Assembly (NCBI GenBank): GCA_013076295.1
Contig: RQOL01000374.1
Location: 5,570,743-5,634,742, forward strand
DNA: 64,000 nt
Origin: Sanderia malayensis
Taxonomy: Eukaryota > Cnidaria > Scyphozoa > Semaeostomeae > Pelagiidae
Direction: 5' to 3'
The position numbers and the translations under genes are program-made. Positions 32,250-44,161 of the stretch are shown piece by piece. How positions within the stretch are numbered: position 1 is the stretch's first letter; every line of letters starts with the position of its first letter. The notes beneath the pieces are model-generated. The model was not told the origin of the DNA. It was given only the letters and a program-made list of their open reading frames with translations, and made no database searches.

Positions 32250-33400
32250 TAATGATCCCTTTGACAGCCGATTTCATCACAATTTCGTATGCACTTTTAG
32301 TTATTATCATTTATATTCAATTATTATGTTAAGTTATTATCTGAAATCGTTTATTTGTTAAAGTTGTAATTAGTTTTTGTAGCTGCTGCAATTCTGTATT
32401 CTTTATTTTCGACAATGTTGCTATTTTTCCTATCAAGTAATCTTGATCGTAAACTGTAAACCTCCCATTTGATGCTTTTGTAATTCTGTTTTGTTGTTAT
32501 TATAATCATAATCAAAGTGCAATAAGTGCAGCCTCGACTTTTTCGGCACATTTTTCAATACTCATTTGTCTTTTGATCCCTGCGTGATCATGGTAGCAGA
32601 AAGAAAATCCCGTCTGGTTATGGGCCCTTTTTAACAAAGATAAATCTCAAATAAACAATTTAGAAAAATTAATATTAGCGCTGCCACAAAATTAGTTAAA
32701 TGATACACAAATCATACATCATTATACGGCGGTAAGGGTACTGCATATTTTAACCCAAGAGGTAACAAAGAGCCGTTAATTTCGCAGTGAACTTTAGCTG
32801 GAATGTAAATTTAAGGAAAAATATTTGAAACAGATATTTTGTTGCAAGTTTTGCTTTCAAATGTGCAGATTTTCATCATTTTTAACATCAACAACAACAA
32901 CATATCTAATCCCTACTCAATACCCAAGAGAACTATCGATTGTATATTTTCTGAAACTTGAGCGCGTCCGCCAATTAATTTTAAAAATCATATTACCCTT
33001 TAAATAAGAGTAATATTCTTGCTTAATTGTGTTAATTTGCTACACAACACAACTTCATGCGTATTGGCAGGCGTATCCCGCAGCCAAAGAGCTATGCACC
33101 CTTGTGACCACTGGCATCTTTGCTGTGAATTAGCACCCGTTCCTATTGTTCGAAATTACTGTGCAATAACAAATACCGTGAATTTTGATTGATCTTTCTT
33201 CTTGAGTAAACCCTCTTTCAAAAACGTCTGCAGCACCTCAAGAGTGGCTCATTTATTTCGAGACAAAATACCCCCGTCGCCATGAAATAAGTGCCCATAG
33301 AAAATTCACTTCAATTCAACCAAAAAGTCTTAAGGGGAAGGGGAATAATTGAAAAATTACTGAATACACGTTTATCAGAGACAGTGTTTTAAAAAAGGAA
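32250..33400. other. No gene seen
   Basis: AT-rich non-coding DNA. No convincing domain, splice pattern or repeat larger than simple AT runs. Confidence 0.5.
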
Positions 33401-33828
33401 TACCGCATTTCCTCTAATTAGCTCCCACCCTCTTTTAACCGCCCCCTCCAATAAGCATCCACCCTAAATTCAAAAAGCATGCAAGAAGTGGCGCCCTCTG
33501 TTAACCGCCCAGGGCGATTAATAGAATCCTTGCATTTTCACTGTTTGGTTCAAATAGTAACGTAGAAACTTTTTAAGGCTGGAAAACACTTTCATCGGGT
33601 CGTGAGCATTTGGAAATTGCAATACAGTCAAGATCACCAGTTGAAATTGATCTTGACTTCTTGATATTGAATAACATTCGGAACTTTATAAGATTATTCC
33701 TTTGTTTTTGAGGTGGCTTCATTTTAAAATTTCAGGACTCTGAAATAAGCGCCCCCTTCTTTTAAGCGACCCCTCTACTCTAATAAGCACCCACCCGATT
33801 TTGTAAAATATTTAGAGAAAATACTGTA
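33401..33828. mobile_element. MITE with TACxGxATTTxCTCTAA termini and GCGCCC-rich repeats
   Basis: The left end TACCGCATTTCCTCTAATTA matches the inverted right end (TACAGTATTTTCTCTAAATA read on the minus strand). Just inside each end are related Pro/CCC-rich tracts (CTTTTAACCGCCCCCTCCAA and AAGCGACCCCTCTACTC with AATAAGCACCCACCC), arranged as repeats of an AATAAGCxCCCxCCC unit. There is no coding capacity. Confidence 0.65.
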
Positions 33829-35920
33829 TTAGATTTTCTTAAAAAGTTGAAAAAGTCAAAATCATAGATCTTTGAGTGGTACGAAAGTTGAACAAAAGAG
33901 TTTTTATCAACAGTTCAAGTTTACAATGCTTTTTTGCTATGATTTAGCTCTTGCAATGACTTATTGACTTATATGACTTATTCATTGCGAGCCCTTTATG
34001 CGTGTTACATAACGTACACTTTTCAATTTGTTCTAGAAAGCTGATCGACGTTTGGAATTCACTAAAAAGCTATAGTACTAAGTTGAAAATGTTTTTGTAG
34101 ATTCAAAGCGTGAATCGAATTCGAAAATGTATCTGGTCATGTCATAAATTGTCTTATTGATTAGCATACTGGTATTGTTGGATAAGCCACAAGCCAAATT
34201 CTTGGTTTCTCTTGGGGACGCATAATCAAGTAACTTTGGGAAATATTGTTAATACAATAGACAAAAATGCCTGGTGACAATGTTTATTAAGTGAACCATA
34301 TAAAAATAAATTACTTGGTTTGCTTTGTCCTATTGAATTCGTATACTATACACATGAATGGTTCCATCGCTTATTTCAACCACATGTCTTCCCAATACAT
34401 ATATGGCTTTGGGACAGGGAAAAACTTTTGGATTGAAGGTAAAAATTTAATAAAATAGAGAGGAATATCATTCAACACTTACAAAGATTAAAATTCATTC
34501 AGAGTTGCGAAAAATGAGGAGCTCCCACCTTTTTGCATGGAAGTAAGCACCTAAAGTATATTCTGTAGGTATCTTCATTAACAATAATACTGACTTTTAA
34601 TTAATATTAATATGAAAATAGCACTCACCCTTTATTGTTCAAAACTGCTAAACATTACAAATATCTTGGGTTTTCTTCATGAAGACCCAACCTTCATGTT
34701 GCCAAAGCCCATTCATGCCAGTGACTGTGCCTTTTTCTGTCGAAGAGATTCCGAAGTGAACGTGCATATTTTTACCAAAGCCACGAAAGAATGCAATTAT
34801 GGATGCGCAGTGCATCATATGGGAATGTGGCTCATATATATCTTGGAATCGTCAATGGATGACTTACAATTACAACATAATCAAGCGAAAGCAAAAGAAT
34901 GAAGAAAACCGGGTGAGTATTATTTTCAGATTCATATTATTAACAGATGCCAAAAGTGAAAAAGGTACATGCTTGCGTTCATATTTGCTAGTTTGTTTTT
35001 TATAAAACATAACCCAGCAATTTAAGTGTTTGACAATTTTCTAAAAAAAACTCGTCACATCAATGAAAACTACTTGACGCCAAAGATGTGAAATAATGGA
35101 TGGAAAAATCTAACTACCACTTTGATTGTTGCCATACGTCCTTTATTCCCAGATGCCATGCATATTTATTTGCTTATTGCCCTAAAGAGGCACCAAGCGC
35201 ACACGACTGCGAGAAAGAGGAGTAGATGATCTAGATGGAAATTAAACAACCCTAGTTAAAAGAGACAGGAGTTCGATTAAATAAATCTGATACTTCTTGT
35301 GTTATTTTCAATAAGTATATTATATTCTTCTTAATTATACTACATTACTGCTACAAAAAATGCGTAGTCACTGTAATCTCACACATATACTACTCTTCAT
35401 ACAATGTCAAACAATACTCTCACTATCAAGTCCAACAAGGACGCATTCCAACCCAATATTGTTTATAAAAATAAAAAAATCAAGAGCCAAGTGACAAACA
35501 ATGACGAAAATTGACAAAAATTAGTGAATGAGCAAATCAAAACAATGGTGAGTTCTGTTTAAAACTGAAAAATTGGGACGCAACCCAGATTTCTAAAAGT
35601 TCAAGAAAGTCCCGTTTGAAACAATACCAGTCTGTCCCTAAGATAGTTTTATAAAATAGTGTCCACTTCTGCAATGCTTACATCTGTTACAAAAAATATA
35701 GACATGTTTTCACAATCACATACAAAAAGTAAGAAAAATATAACAAGAACTAATAAGTTCATTTAGATTTTTTATTACAATAATACAGCATAAGTTTACA
35801 ATGATTAGAAAAATTAGTTGGGTTCATGTAACTCAATTGGTTTTTCGCTCGCGTTAGTAATGCGTTTCTCTGCTCATTAATCTGGCTATTGATTGCAGAA
35901 TATTGTGGGTATAAAGACAA
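33829..35920. other. Mostly non-coding, one possible short exon near 34,612-34,902
   Basis: No recognisable gene. The plus-strand frame at 34,612-34,902 (MKIALTLYC start, Cys-rich middle) has no known domain. It may instead be antisense to the degraded 3' end of the KDZ-family gene. The rest is AT-rich. Confidence 0.35.
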
Positions 35921-37393
35921 ATTATAACTATCGGCACAAGCTGCAAAAAATGGAAAGAAGCTTATTATTGAACAGCAAATGACATTTGATCAAAATGAAA
36001 AAATAAAAAGCAATATTGAAACCCGTATGATTTTTCCAATGAAATCTGTCCACAAAAAATGATGTGTTTCTGAAGAAACCATGGTCATGATTCATGCAAT
36101 AGTCGTGCAAGTTACACGCATTGTCATATGTGATGACCCTTGGTGCTGTAAAGAATAATAAGGAGGTTGAAATGTCATATATTACTGATTTTCAAAAAAT
36201 TTGTACTTTTTCATACAGCAGTTCAAGGGCTGTCACTTGAAAAAGTACAGCTTTTATAATCTAAGAATCAAACCGTCTGGGAAGCGAGTCTGCAAAATTG
36301 TGAAAGGAGTGTTGGGTGATTCCTGGGTTTCCATAACGTCAAAGCCATAACAAATATCTGTTGAGAAAATGCGAACAAATATCGAGCACAAAAAATCGGC
36401 ATCTAAAAACATCAATGAGCCAAGTGAAAAATACGATACCATGCATGCAATGTAGCGTAAATATTCCAGGCATCAACGATGGATGGCCACGTTCTTTAAA
36501 CGTTCTCTTTGACGATGAAACGTCCTTTGCATACGCACCTCTCTCAGTTAGCACAGGCCAATTGGGAAGAAACAAAAATTTCGACTGCATCTCTTCATTG
36601 ACGCAAGGAAGGCGATGAGGTTCTTTTCCAGAAATCCATGCAATTCGTGATTCCATTTCCAATAAGAAATCATTCACTTCATCAGCTACAGATTCCTTTG
36701 GTAGCGATACTAAAAAAATCGTGGATAACAGGAGCCTTTTTTCGCACCAGCAACAGTTTTTCTGGGCAACATTGTAAAACAGCACCCGCTCTTACATCTC
36801 TTATCACCGAGAGAAACTGGTCATCATCAGGGTAGTATGACAGAACTGCAGAGACTGATGAAATACATTTTAAGAATGTCAACAATGCTGGAGGAAAGTC
36901 CTCTACAGCTTTAAAAACACGCTCACACCACATAAAAAATTATAAAGAGGCAACGATTCTGCTTGCAATAGCTGTATTAAATTCTGCCTGGCAGCATTGT
37001 CTAGTACTGCCCTTGAAGAGACTTTGGCAACAAGTGATCGAAGCTCTTGACTTCGCATCATAACTCTAGACCTAAAACTAGTAAATATTAAATGCAATAA
37101 TTACTTATAGCCGTAAATATAAGGTTATGCTCCCACCAGAAGAGTACATGGAAAACAATAGAACAACATGGAAATCATTTAGAAATTTAGAAATACTTAT
37201 CTTTCTTTCAGTAACGTCTGTGCTTGTCCATTTATGTTTGTTCTTTGATGAAAAATTCTTTTAAAACCAAGTGAAGTTGCATCACACGACAAAATACTGG
37301 GATATTGGCCACAAACATCACATGTAAATCCATGCTTGTAATCAATATCCAGAAGATTTAAAAAAGCATACCAAGATACGGTGGCCCATAACT

Positions 37394-37528
37394 CTCACAT
37401 CAAATTCAAACCTTCACATCAAATTCAAACCTTCACATCAAATTCAAACCTTCACATCAAATTCAAACTCTCACATCAAATTCAAACTCTCACATCAAAT
37501 TCAAACTCTCACATCAAATTCAAACTCT
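37394..37528 (+). repeat. Sub-terminal 19-20-bp tandem repeats, left end
   Basis: Seven to eight copies of TCACATCAAATTCAAAC with a CT/TC variable ending. They form part of the left inverted terminus, followed by GAATGAAAGCGAGGCTGAGC and a CACGTG E-box shared with the right end. Confidence 0.93.
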
Positions 37529-37640
37529 GAGAATGAAAGCGAGGCTGAGCACGTGGAGTGGATTGTGTTGTGTCCACTGAGCTCGTGAGCTGTTGTATGT
37601 ACAAGGTCTCTTTTGAGTGTGTGAAGCTGAAAACAACGAA

Positions 37641-39934
37641 ATGTTTTGCCATTCATGTGGCAGTGAACTTGGCAAGCAAGCGAACTTTTGCGCACAATGT
37701 GGAGCAGGTATGAATATTAGCATTTACTTGTTTTTGAACACGAGCTTTCATTACGAAACCATATTTGAATGAGGGCCTAATTGCATGTGTGGAAGGTGGA
37801 ATTGGCGCAGACCTAAGTCTATAGAACAATGTGTGAAAATGATGAACAGTAAAATATGCAAATTATTTATAAAATGATAAAGTGGATGTTTCATAAGAAT
37901 ACCTCATCTAAAACTGAAATCCAAATGACTTTTCCTACCACTATTGATGGGTGTATGTTGAGGGTTTTTTTCAATTGGAAATCATATTTTCACACTATGT
38001 AAAACTGGACAATGTTGGCCAAGTGCCAGGATATCCTGCAGGCTCTTCAATGACAAATTGCTCTGTTGCAAGTTCTTCGAAAGAAGGCCCAGCTGGAATT
38101 GCACCTCGGTTCAAGTCTTTCCATGACTTCAAGTTGGGAAAAGGAAAGCAGTGGAAGGCCAAAGTGAACAGCAAAAAGGAAGCCAAGGATCCAGATGTGG
38201 CAATTTTCATAGGCCTGATGGAATGGAATCACAAGATTGAGAAGGTTAAAGCAAAGCGAGGAAAACGGCTGGCTTTGAAAGTCAAGAGTGGTATTGGCTA
38301 TGAGGAATTTCTGGCTAAGGCCGAAGAAAAGTGGCGGGCATACCAAAGTGATCTTTATGATGAAGATGAAGAATACATTCTTTGTTATGAAGATGGGCAG
38401 AGAGCCAACTTCCTGCCTGGCAGCAATGAAAAATTTACTCTGAAACGGTACAGGGAAGAGAAGGGTCACGATTACAATAGAATAACTCTTTATCTCTGCA
38501 CAAAGACTGATTTCACACATGTTGAGAAGGATGTTGTCAGCGTAAGTGATGATGATTTTGATTTGGAATTTCCTGCCTTTAAAATAAGGAAAACAGAAAC
38601 AAGAGGAGGAATAGAGCAGGTTGAAAGTGTTATTGAGAAACCTCACACAGAGAGTGATGAAAAGGTAGCCCTAGAGCTTCACAGAAGCCTGAATGAAGCA
38701 ATCCTTCCAAAGCAGAGTATTGAAATCACAATGAACATAAACAGTGTCCAGGATGTTGTCAAGAGCCTTGCAAGCAAAGTGGACCGTTCAGAGAATTTAT
38801 TGTTCACTGTTAGAAGAGGTGCTGATATCTTCAGAATTTTATCCTTGTGGCAACGTCAAGTAAGACTCGGAAGCCCAGAAAGAGCAATTCGTGTGCATTA
38901 CCTTGGTGAATATGGAATTGACAGTGGGGCCATAGCCAAAGAATTTTTCTCTAATTCGATTTCAGACATTGGGAGGCAGATGTTTCCATTTGGAAGTCCA
39001 CTTTCCTCAACATTGCACGTGAAGAATGGAAATTTTAAGGCATGTGGTCAATTAGTTGCTGCTAGTATTGCACAAGGTGGGCCAGCGCCAACCTTCCTTG
39101 CAGAATGTGTATATAAACAACTCATTCACCCAATGATTGACATGAAAGAGCTGTGTGACAAAAGCCTCACTGAGAATGAAAAGAAGCAGCTAACAATTTT
39201 AACTGCAGATCTAGATAGTAGCACAGATCAAATCATTGATCATGGATACACCGGAGTAATTGATGTCAACCATATTGAAGAAATCAAGGGGTCAGTGATG
39301 GTCAGTATAGTAAGTCAGAGGGCAGTCTATTTGCAGAGTTCATGGAAGGATTAAACCTGTATGGATTGAAAGATATCCTCTTGAAAAATGGAAGTGTTTG
39401 CAAAGAGCTATTTGTAAAAGGTGGTGATGATGGATAATTAACGCCAACTATTTGTTTTCATTGCTTTGTCCAAACTTCTCAGAGATGGGTAGTACAAGGA
39501 GAAAGACTGAAGAGCATACCATGGACCTGTTCCAGCATTATTTGTTTCACCTTGAAGACAACCCCCAAGAAATCAAAAGCCACTTGTCTGCCATCACATG
39601 GAATTATCCAGATACATCTGACGAAGGAGATGAAACAAAGAAACCAGAGAGTTTGGATGAGAAGTTCGAAGAGATCAAAGCAAGTCCCAAAGCAGTTTTG
39701 AAGTGGATAACAGGTAGCTCGCACAAGCCACTGGATGGTGATGAAATGAAAATCAGTGTATTCTTCGATCACGAGTGTCTGGTACGAAACCCCACTCATA
39801 GAATATGTTTTCCTGTTGTGAGTGCCTGTGCAAAAGAAATAACATTTCCCACTGCACACTTCAAAACAACAGAGGAGTTTTATTCCCTATTTTCTTTGGC
39901 AGTTTCACAGGCACAGAGTTTTGGACGACCATGA
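37641..39934 (+). CDS. Zinc-ribbon HECT ubiquitin-ligase-like protein carried by the transposon
   Basis: Exon 1 (37,641-37,707) encodes MFCHSCGSELGKQANFC, a CxxCG...CxxCG zinc ribbon, and ends at a GT donor. The main exon (about 38,000-39,354) has a basic linker, an acidic region and a HECT N-lobe recognisable from IRVHYLGEYGIDSGAIAKEF and FKACGQLVAASIAQGGP. After a shift near 39,300-39,450 the C-lobe follows (39,452-39,934), with VLKWITGSSHKPL, then PTHRICFPVVSAC in the position of the catalytic-cysteine loop and a final FTT-type tail ending FGRP. HECT ligases form a ubiquitin thioester on that cysteine. Here the loop context differs from the canonical TCF, so activity is uncertain. The cargo may modify host or transposase stability (inference). 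Confidence 0.85.
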
Positions 39935-40188
39935 CTTCTAAGTTCCATTAAAATTTGAACCAAGTGGACAGACAAACAAACAATGACCAGTGTTCCGTTT
40001 TGTAACGTTTTATTCAAACAATTGTAGTTTTTATACTTACTGTTCAGTGTATTAATTTTTGATATTGTTCGGTTTATGCCTTATGATAGGTAGAAAATAA
40101 TCAAATGTTCCCTTCTTGCAAGGGCAGGGCCTTCCACTGTTTACTCAAGCAGCTTGATTCCACCGTGGTTGTTTATACCAAAAAATTA
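39935..40188. other. Convergent 3' ends of the two transposon genes
   Basis: AT-rich spacer between the HECT and transposase stops. No gene seen. Confidence 0.5.
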
Positions 40189-41745
40189 TCAGTTAATTTC
40201 ATTAATTTTGTTCATTAGCTCTCTATTTAGAGTACAGGCTTCTTGCCATGTAGCAGGCTTTGGCGCAGACATTTCTTGGGCGATGTATTCAACGTATTCC
40301 GTATATTCACATACATCCAGGGTCAGTAGGTGATTCTTTGCATATGCTATATCAGCTGCTTCGACTGCTTTGATCAGATTCTCAGCGTTGTGCATTTCCG
40401 GTAGGGAAAAACAATGAATCTGGGTGACCACTGACAGTTTCATGACGTGATCTTCTAATATAATGTGTATTCCAATGCTCTTTAATGAAATCGCACTCTT
40501 GCTGCAGCAGTCCATGGAAGCTATGCCACAAACAAGCCTTGCTCAATTCGGAAGAAAGATCTATCTCACCTTCTGATTCCATATCCTTAAACAAATTTCT
40601 CCACCAAATTGTCCTGTTTTGCTGAAAAAAGACCACCACCCTTCTATTCTTTGATTCCTGGGGATGGAACGTACCTGTGTAATTCGGGATTATCGCGGAA
40701 AAAAGACTGCATTGTAGCTGCAAGACTGTTCTCAGTACCAAGATCAGACACCAATTCTGCGGGGCAGCCACCAAGTTTAGTTACAACTCCCAGATATAAG
40801 AGCCAGGAATACTTGGGAAATTATTTGATTTGCAAACTTTTAGCCACAAATACGTCTACTGAAACCGTCGATACAGCCATGTATTGGAAATCCCCATGGC
40901 TTTAATTTGTCATACCCGTCCATATGCCAAGCATAGTTTGGACCTGGATTTATGTATTCTCTCCTTTTCAGTCGGCGAGCGCTTCTTAGCATGCATCCTT
41001 CTGGATCTAATTCACGTAACATTTCTTGGACTACGATTCTGGGAACCCGCATGCCTTCAAGCTCTAGAGTGTGCCAGACTGTCCGATAACCACCAGCTGA
41101 TCCAGGGCCGTTATGATGTCTGAAATTCTTGCCCGTGCTCTGATGAAAATGTCGTTCGTGAGTTGATCTCGTCTTTTCAGTCCATACTGCTTAAGCCTTC
41201 TGAGAAGAGTGCTGTAACTTATGCTGTGGTTGTAATATTTCGCGAGAAATTGAATTATTTCTTCGTATTTGAATCCTCGGTTGAAATAATATCTTATTAA
41301 ATCCTCTTCATTAAAGTTTGCTGGATTGTTCTCATCCTCGTACTCGTCATCTAGCATATCATGTTCATGATTAGCATTGCCTCCAGTAGCTGTTTGCAAG
41401 GAAAAAAAATAAACTTAAAAATATTGACAATTCAAACATCTCCACCCACAAGGGGACTTTCAGCATGTACTTCCAACACTTTTGTCAGGCACTAAAGAGG
41501 TGGCTAGACCCTATCTTCAAAGTTGTGCTTCTTTCTTCCAGGATCTGCGCGAAATGACAACTAGCAGAGAAATGACAACTAGCTGGCCGCGGAATCTGAA
41601 GATTAGTTTCTTCTAGGCCTATATATTATTCCAGCGCTACTTTCATTGGCATAAACATTACATATATTTTGTTCTTACCTAATCCACATCTGGTACAAAA
41701 ATTGGTATTTGCAATCAAGTGATGGCCACATGAAAAACAAAACAT
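40189..41745 (-). CDS. IS3EU-like DDE transposase with zinc-ribbon first exon, frameshifted
   Basis: Exon 1 (41,679-41,745) encodes MFCFSCGHHLIANTNFCTRC, paralogous to the first exon of the HECT gene at the other end. After an intron, exon 2 (about 41,390 down) has a helical HTH-like segment (YYFNRGFKYEEIIQFL, STLLRRLKQYGLKRR). It is followed in shifted frames by the core: NYAWHMDGYDKLKPWGFPIH and CIDGFSRR (first Asp), AELVSDLGTENS (second Asp), and a helix with the final acidic residue presumed in the stretch at about 40,600, then WNTHYIRRSRHE. The C-terminus ends near 40,189. Four one-base shifts were counted (about 41,055, 40,850, 40,610, 40,390). Confidence 0.85.
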
Positions 41746-41831
41746 TTTGTGTGAAGAGAACGGCAGGCTGGATTCTGATGTACAGAGCAAATCAAGAGTC
41801 TGATGTATAGACCACGTGCTCAGCCTCGCTT

Positions 41832-41937
41832 TCATTCTTCGCTTGAATTTGATGTGAAGGTTTGAATTTGATGTGAGAGTTTGAATTTGATGTGAGAGTT
41901 TGAATTTGATGTGAAGGTTTGAATTTGATGTGACAGT
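41832..41937 (-). repeat. Sub-terminal 19-20-bp tandem repeats, right end
   Basis: Five copies of the same unit in inverted orientation, followed (inward) by the same GAATGAAAGCGAGGCTGAGC and CACGTG. The copy number differs from the left end. Confidence 0.93.
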
Positions 41938-44161
41938 TATGGGCCACCGTACCAAGGAAATCTCCATTGCTGATAATTCAGGAATTTACTTGAGTTCATC
42001 CCTGCAGCATGAAGATTAAGCTTCCACTTTTCGTAATAACCCACCAAACTACAACTAAAGCACAACACAATTAGTAATTTTTATTAAAGAGTTAATTATT
42101 TTAAAGAAAATTTATTAAATTCATACCTATTGCCAGTCAAAAAAAGATGAAGATAATCACGGAGAACATCATGCCCAACCAAAAATCCTTTCATATGGAG
42201 CATACCATCTGCTGAGCCAGAGTATAAATCTGCATTCTTTACAAGAACGTACAAAAACTGGAATGGAAGCTTTCAAAATTAGTAATCTATTCATATATCA
42301 ACTGTATCCAAATCATTGCAACAAAAATATCAGTAAGCTTTGCAACGTTGTTCAATTATTGTGATATCACTGTACCTGTTACATCAACTGAATCTGCCAG
42401 TAAAAAAAAGAGGCTTCAAACCATCCTCAGCAACTAAACTTGACATAGCACCTCCACAAACATTACATTGGATACCTGGAGGTACAAGTGCCAGTGTTCC
42501 ATCAGGTAGAAAACTAGACCTGAGCTCTTTGTGCAACCGGTATACTCTGCGCTGTTGTACCGTAGTCTCCCATGTAAAATACTCGTATGATTGAGGCTTC
42601 ATAAATACACTCTTTATGCTTGACCCTTTCCAAGCATCATGTGTAGCAACCATGTCAAGGACAAAATCTGGCAGACTACTGCTATTGCTATCTATTGCCT
42701 CTTTGAGAGACAAAATATGGTTGCATGAATGACAGCCATATATATAGCTATGACATATAAAGCCTCTTCGATCTATGCGAATAACTGCAAAGGTCTCATT
42801 AACTGGTTTCAGCAAGATCAAATTCTCTGATGAAAATCGAATCTCTTTAAATTCTGTACAAACCTGCAAAATCACAGTTATTTCATTTCGAGGAAGCAAT
42901 ACATCTAATGTAGTTATTACTATCAGTAATTCAGTTCTACAAGTACCCTAAATGCTATACTATTACTATTACTATACTATTGATTACCTTGGCATAATCA
43001 TGATCATCTACAGCATCTAAATAAAAAAATAAACTGTTATGTGCTGTCATGTGTAATGCTGATTAGAAATATCTAAATTCCATAAGTGACCCACTTACAT
43101 TAATTTATCTGAAACGGGTCAATGTTGTTGATTTTGTCAATATTTGGAACGAGTTCTGCTGCAACATTCAGATGTAGGCAGTCAGGAAACTGATTTTTAA
43201 TCAACTGTGTCAACTCTGTAAAATGTAAAGCAATTTCAGAAGACATGTTATAATAATGATGCAGTATATAAAAACACTTTTAAAACAAGGAAAATTTACC
43301 ATTTGATTCACCAACAAAGTGAAAAGATATGCTTTGCAAGAAGTCTTTTCTGCTCTCATTACATGAAAATGTGAAAACTATGACCTTTGAATCCGGTAAT
43401 GTCACTAAATATCTATTTACAAAACAGTAGCTGTGTAGCTAGAAAAGAGCACAATTAATAAAAAAATAGCTCAGAAGTGGTTTCATATAAATTTAGAATC
43501 AGATGAAAATGCAAAAAATATTAACAATGAAATGATATATGTTTACCTTCAGCTCTCTCTGTTCCAAATTGAAATCTTGAATTAAAAATGTAGCTAATCT
43601 ATTATCTATGGCGAAAAAAGCCTTTGCCTGCATTGTTTGAAAGAGATAGATATCTCTCATGTCCTTGGTAACCTGGGTATAAAAATAATTATTTAATAAG
43701 GCTCTGGGCATCATTCACAAAAAATAAAGAAAATTTAGGTCTTACAATCTTTTCCTGTTCAGCAGGATGTTCTGCAAAATTGCTTTCCAAATGTTCCAAT
43801 TCTATCTCTGAGTCACTATCTATAGCTGAGATGACGACAGATAATGTTAAAAATTTGGTTTGTGATAAAAAGCTATCTATGAAAACACAAAAGCAAATAT
43901 ATGAATTATATCACACAAACCATCATTATATAGGTCAGCTTGTATTGATGAGGGTACGTTAAATGAAGCAGCTCCACCTTGGACATTCAACTCGTTGGTT
44001 ACAGTGGGCTCACTTTGCCTTTTTTTGTACCTTCTTGGGCGTTTTTTCTTCGTGGAATATGACGCTGAAGTTCTGACAGCTCCAAAAGTATATTTTGGAA
44101 CAACATCATCAGTGCCCAGCAGACTCACTTTTGTCAATTCTGTTTTCTGATTTTCCGCCAT

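Larger units (their letters stand above)
37377..41950. mobile_element. IS3EU-like DNA transposon with HECT cargo, inserted in the KDZ exon
   Basis: The inverted ends are ACGGTGGCCCATAACT (37,378 onward) and its reverse complement (to 41,950). Target duplication is visible as TACCAAG on both sides (37,369-37,375 and 41,950-41,956). Removing the element restores an uninterrupted reading frame across the KDZ exon. Inside are a HECT-type gene (plus) and a DDE transposase gene (minus), convergent. The transposase type (GPN..WHMDGYDKLKPWGF) is the one I associate with IS3EU; the name rests on memory of the family, the termini and genes on the sequence. Confidence 0.86.
35928..44161 (-). pseudogene. 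KDZ (Kyakuja-Dileera-Zisupton) transposase-family gene, interrupted by a transposon
   Basis: Minus-strand exons run from MAENQKTELTK (44,161) through an acidic exon (about 43,745-43,830), FLIQDFNLEQRELK, a Cys-rich exon (about 42,390-42,870: FICHSYIYGCHSCNHIL and IQCNVCGGAM), NADLYSGSADGMLHMKGF (about 42,125-42,290) and QQWRFPWYA at about 41,960, where it stops at an inserted element. It resumes at about 37,370 with FTCDVCGQYPSILSCDATSL, then ILTPF-type region exons to PSLMPGIFTLHCMHG (about 36,470), CYGFDVMETQESPNTPF (about 36,300) and the hallmark VITYDNACNLHDYCM plus FFVDRFHWKNHTG (about 36,030-36,150). These cysteine pairs and the YDNAC/DRFHW block are the KDZ signature. One-base shifts exist near 36,900 and 36,460. 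The 3' end is not resolved. Confidence 0.82.

Noticed and set aside
43780..43962. Plus-strand frame antisense to KDZ-family exons
   Set aside because: The minus strand has splice sites and the conserved acidic exon; the plus frame is a shadow.
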